NCBI RefSeq assembly: GCF_029784135.1
Contig: NC_073746.1
Coordinates: 103,618,515-103,682,514, forward strand
Reading direction: 5' to 3'
DNA from: Toxorhynchites rutilus septentrionalis
Taxonomy: Eukaryota; Arthropoda; Insecta; Diptera; Culicidae
DNA length: 64,000 nucleotides
Each line of letters begins with the position of its first letter. The first letter of the stretch is position 1. The translations under genes were made by a program, and so were the position numbers. The notes under the pieces are model-generated. The model worked only from the letters and a program-made list of their open reading frames with translations, had not been told where the DNA came from and searched no databases. This document shows positions 60,593 through 64,000 of the stretch, piece by piece.

Positions 60593-60767
60593 GTACAGAG
60601 GTTGATGTTTCACTGCAACTTCTCCTTTGAAATGAAAAATTGAATGATTTGTTGAATACGTGTTTCTTCATCCACCTGAGTAATTAGTGGTGTAAAACGT
60701 GAATTTTAGAACCTGTTTGATTACTGATTTTCTGTAAATAGGGTCGATTTTTTAGTGACCAGAAGTG

Positions 60768-62282
60768 AAAATTGGTATGTTGGGGTTTTTGGGGTCTAGG
60801 AAGGTTCTTATGACAGTTCGAGACCCCTCCCCCCTCTCTAAGGGGGGGCTGCCATACAAATAAAACACAAATTTCTGCATTGCTCGGAAGTCAATCAAGA
60901 AAACGATATCAAATTTGACATGTGGAGATTTTAGGGTGCAATAAATGTTTTTATGGTGGCTAGACACTCCTACTCCTTCTCTAAGGGGAGGCTACCTACA
61001 AATGAAACACAAATTTCTGCAATACTCGGGAATTATTCAAGCAAACGAAACCAAAGATGGCATGTGGAGGTTTTAGGGTGCAATAAATGTTTCTAAGGTA
61101 GTAAGACACTCCTACCCTCTCTCTAAGGGGGGGCTGCCATACAAATGAAACACAAATTTCTGCATTACTCGGAAATTAATCAAGCAAACGAGACCAAAGG
61201 AGGTATGTGTAGGTTTTAGGGTTCAATAAATGTTTCTATGATAGTAAGGCACTCCTCCCCCCTCTGTAAGGGGGAGCTGCCATACAAAAGAAACACAAAT
61301 TTCTGCATAACTTGAAAACTGATCAAGTAAATGGAGCCAAATTTGGCATGTGAAGGTTTTAGGGGGCACGAAACGTTTCTACGGTGAATAGACACTCCTC
61401 CCCCTCTCTACAGGGGGGGGAGATGGTTTCTGAATAACTCGAGAAATAATCAAGCGAATGGAATCAAGCTTGGCATACAGAGATTTTAGTGATCGATATA
61501 TTTTTCTATGGTGGTTTGACACTCCTCCCGTCTTCTTTACGTGAGGGGGCTGCATTGCTCGAGAATCAATCGAGCAAACGGGACCAAAATTAACATATGG
61601 AGGTTTTAGGTGGCAATAAATGTCTCTATGGTGGTTCGACACACTTACCCCCTCTCTGAGGGCATGGGGACTGCCATACAAAAGAAACGCAAACATCTGC
61701 ATAACTCGAAAACTAATTAAGCAAATGGAGCCAAATTTGGGATGTGAGAGTTTTTGGGTACGAGAAATGTTTCTATGATGGTATGACACCTCTCTCCTCT
61801 GGAATGGAGAGGGGGTCCCACAAAAATAATAAAAATATTCTAACCAAACATGACAAATGAAAAATTTCGAAAAACTCTGAAAGAAAATGGGAAAGTTCGA
61901 AAAATCCAATTCGCATATGTTCTACAATTACATATTCATAAGCGTTGTTCGAAGAAGGAATTGTCCGATTTAGAGCTGTCTTTATTCTATCATATTTTCT
62001 GTATCAAACATTTATTCCATGTAACGGAGAAACATGTTATTTGCAAGTGGTTGAAAAATCATGAACGAGAATTGTGTTTGAAAATAATCTATTATTGTAA
62101 TGACGAGTTTTGGTAGAAGTACTAGGAATTTTATAGTGAAGGGTAGTTTTAAAGGATATATTAGAAGATCAATCAATGAACAGTTCTGCGATTGGACCTA
62201 TGAACGTGCGCTTAATAAGAAAACGTTGATGTGATAACGAAAAATAAATTTTGGGCGGGACGAAGTTTGCCGGGTCAGCTAG
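60768..62282 (+). mobile_element. Non-autonomous Helitron, 5'-truncated, with long 145-bp array
   Basis: The 3' end GCCGGGTCAGCTAG ends at 62282 before T. About eight 145-bp units cover 60825-61850, beginning inside a unit at 60768, so no 5' TC end is seen. The last unit is the variant CTGGAATGGAGAGGGGGTCC. The tail from 61845 matches those at 43140 and 55475, with a deletion between about 61940 and 61950 relative to the others. Confidence 0.62.
60825..61850 (+). repeat. 145-bp minisatellite array, about 8 units
   Basis: Same unit as at 42525-43130: CTCTCTAAGGG, GGCTGCCATACAAATGAAAC, TTTCTGCATTACTCG and TTTTAGGGTGCAATAAATGT. Confidence 0.93.
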
Positions 62283-62428
62283 TAACCTATAAATGCATTA
62301 TTGAAGTTAATGTTATGGAATATGCTCAAAAACGCTCCTAAACTATCTTGCTATTATGTTTTGCATGTTTAACATAGCACTCCGTATTTATGGTGGCCTT
62401 ATTTTCGTCCGCTCATGACATGTGGCTG

Positions 62429-62772
62429 TACAGGGAAACATCGATATAACGTAACAGTTCGGCTGAAAAGTTCATAAGGTTGACGTCTAGATGGCGCCTC
62501 TTGCAAAAATCTACTCGACTAGCACAAAGCACCATCTTTCAATGGATACTTGTCAAAATTTGACAGCAATCGGTCGATTGGTTCGTGAGTTACAGCATTG
62601 AGAGTGAAGCACCTTTTTTTTTGTAAAAAAAATTAATCAATGAAAACGATGGCAAAATTGCATGAATTGGGCTTCGAATTGCTTCCGCATCCACTTACAC
62701 ATTTTTCAGCCGAACTGTTACATTTTTCTTTCAAAATTGTAAGTTATATCGAAGCGTAATGAAGATCCCAGG
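62429..62772. mobile_element. MITE split by a deleted mariner
   Basis: TACAGGGAAACATCGATATA starts the element. After the insert it continues CATTTTTCTTTCAAAATTGT, AGTTATATCGAAG. This matches 37468-37586, where the same sequence is uninterrupted (CGATATAACGTACATTTT). The right end is degraded. Confidence 0.8.
62454..62718 (+). mobile_element. 265-bp deleted mariner
   Basis: ACAGTTCGGCTGAAAA and TTTTTCAGCCGAACTGT are mariner-type terminal repeats, flanked by TA (62452-62453, 62719-62720). Inside, only MAKLHELGFELLPHP of the transposase can be read (62650-62697). It is a deletion derivative. Confidence 0.88.
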
Positions 62773-62964
62773 AACATAGCTTATATTACTTTATTATGCA
62801 GCTGTTTGGGTAAGGTTAGTAAATAATGATGAAAAAGTTCAACTATATTCAACTGTTGATTAAAGCTGTTTAGAATCCAGAGTCACAAAACCAGTTGTAT
62901 CTCGAGATTGGTTAAAGGTACAAAAAATGTTTTTATAATTGTTCCTTCAGAAAAAAATATTCCT

Positions 62965-63490
62965 CTACAGTTTCGATGAATTTTCGTATTTTTCGTCGGA
63001 TACCTCCGTCGGAGTTTGGACTCCCTGTTGGTCAACCTCAGCGTCCATTTTATCCCATGATCTCTTCATGCCTTCTGCATCCCGTGTCACTTTGGCACCC
63101 TTCTTCAATTCCGCTTGACAATTGGCCAATATTTTTCGATTGGGCGGAACTGGCAGCAATTCGGAGGATTGAGGTGTTTTTCAATGTAATTGATCCCATT
63201 GTCACGGTACCACTGAAGCACCTCTCGACTGTGGTGGCAGCTTGCAAGTTTCTGCAGGCACTCTCTCCTGTACATTTTCAATGTAATTTTTGTGACGACA
63301 ACATTGATTTTCAGTCCACAGCTGTAAATCCCTCGCCAAATCAAGGACTTCCTGGAAAATTTATCAGCGTAAACGAACTAAAATTCACTGAGAACGTTTC
63401 CTCTAGCAGTGGTCTTATAGAATTTCAGGTCTGGAAACTGTCCAAAATACATTCAACCTCAGCTTCCGGTCGTATGTTCCACTAAGATGC
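62965..63490 (-). pseudogene. DD37E transposase, old remnant
   Basis: Reading on the minus strand: DLKFYKTTARGNVLSEF, YADKFSRKSLIWRGIYSCGL, MYRRECLQK joined directly to LASCHHSREVLQWYRDNGIN, then QFRPIEKYWPIVKR. The segment holding the second catalytic Asp (WPD) is deleted between ECLQK and LASCHH. The first Asp and the N-terminus are missing or unreadable. The PIE glutamate remains. It is more decayed than the copy at 26374, and no terminal repeats were found. Confidence 0.85.
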
Positions 63491-64000
63491 GTTATCTGAT
63501 CCATCAGAAGAACAGTGTGATTCAATACGTGTGATTGAATGATACACAAACACTTTCCACCTGACGGTATGAAAACCGGAGGGATTTATCTTTTCATCGA
63601 TTCTCAATCTCGGTTTTGAGAACAACAATTAAAAAATAAAGACAGGTGGATAAAGTCGGAGACATAACCGAAGCTAAGTATTGATGTCAATTCAAATATA
63701 TCGTTTTATTTTCATTTGTTTGATTTTTTCAAATGATAATGTGGCTTGTGAGTTTGTGAGAGTTTGAGTGGTTCTGAAAACCTACGGTAATGTCATTGGC
63801 GTTGGTGTTGCTGGATTCTGATGAGTTTTGATTTTATTTCTACACAATTCTTTCTCACTTTCTTTTGGCTTCATTTTTCTCGTTTATTTTTCTGCTTTGT
63901 ATTTAGAAGTTAGTTCGCCGGGGTTATTTTGGAGATGATGAAGCTGTTTTGAACTATCGAAATAAGCTGCTTCAGACTTTTTCAGTTTATTTGATGAATC
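63491..64000. other. Unassigned DNA to window end
   Basis: I see no supported feature. Confidence 0.5.

Overview
This window is AT-rich, repeat-dense eukaryotic DNA. The repeat content points to a culicine mosquito, most likely Aedes-like. It holds an RNase H-bearing LINE with tRNA-headed SINEs that share its 3' tail, Tc1/mariner elements including the mosquito-typical DD37E type, many TA-flanked MITEs, Helitrons with internal arrays, and very long (AT)n runs. There is no sign of bacterial operons, rRNA, CRISPR or a complete tRNA gene.

The only host coding sequence I can defend is two short plus-strand exons, 31265-31361 and 47684-47805. They join in frame across a 16.3-kb intron. The second exon encodes a segment closely resembling the N-terminus and first L27 helix of the MPP2/MPP6 (PALS2) MAGUK scaffolds, whose fly ortholog is varicose. 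The window therefore looks like the 5' part of that gene: upstream DNA, a GC-richer leader at about 30360-31264, the first coding exon, a large repeat-filled intron, an L27 exon, and more intron. A second GC-richer leader-like block with an ATG and a splice donor at 58800-60592 may be an alternative promoter.

Layout: 1-2077, 3' part of an RNase H LINE with poly(A) tail; 2078-3098, a dispersed repeat with a histone-type 3' stem-loop; 7216-8684, MITEs and a 5'-truncated LINE with a 14-bp target duplication; 9900-14045, SINEs, MITEs and a mariner remnant; 15638-16172, a second SINE; 20165-20781, microsatellite and PIF-like MITE; 21424-24640, a second stem-loop repeat interrupted by a 2-kb element carrying a TATA/Inr promoter; 24788-29437, a 4.6-kb inverted-repeat structure whose centre holds a LINE, itself hit by a DD37E mariner; 29.5-47.4 kb, the first coding exon and an intron full of MITEs, a Tc1 deletion derivative, a mariner inside a SINE and a Helitron; 50.7-64 kb, more elements, another Helitron pair and DD37E/mariner remnants.

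The most unusual signal is a group of elements whose ends carry the near-palindrome GACGTAGNNCTACGTC. At one end this is followed by GCGG and a second hairpin. I count about 20 such ends. Members carry TATA/Inr core promoters, tandem arrays and, in two copies, a canonical histone mRNA 3' stem-loop with a downstream AAAGAG-type element. I do not know of a described mobile element with histone-type 3'-end processing signals. Whether these are transcribed or processed that way is inference.
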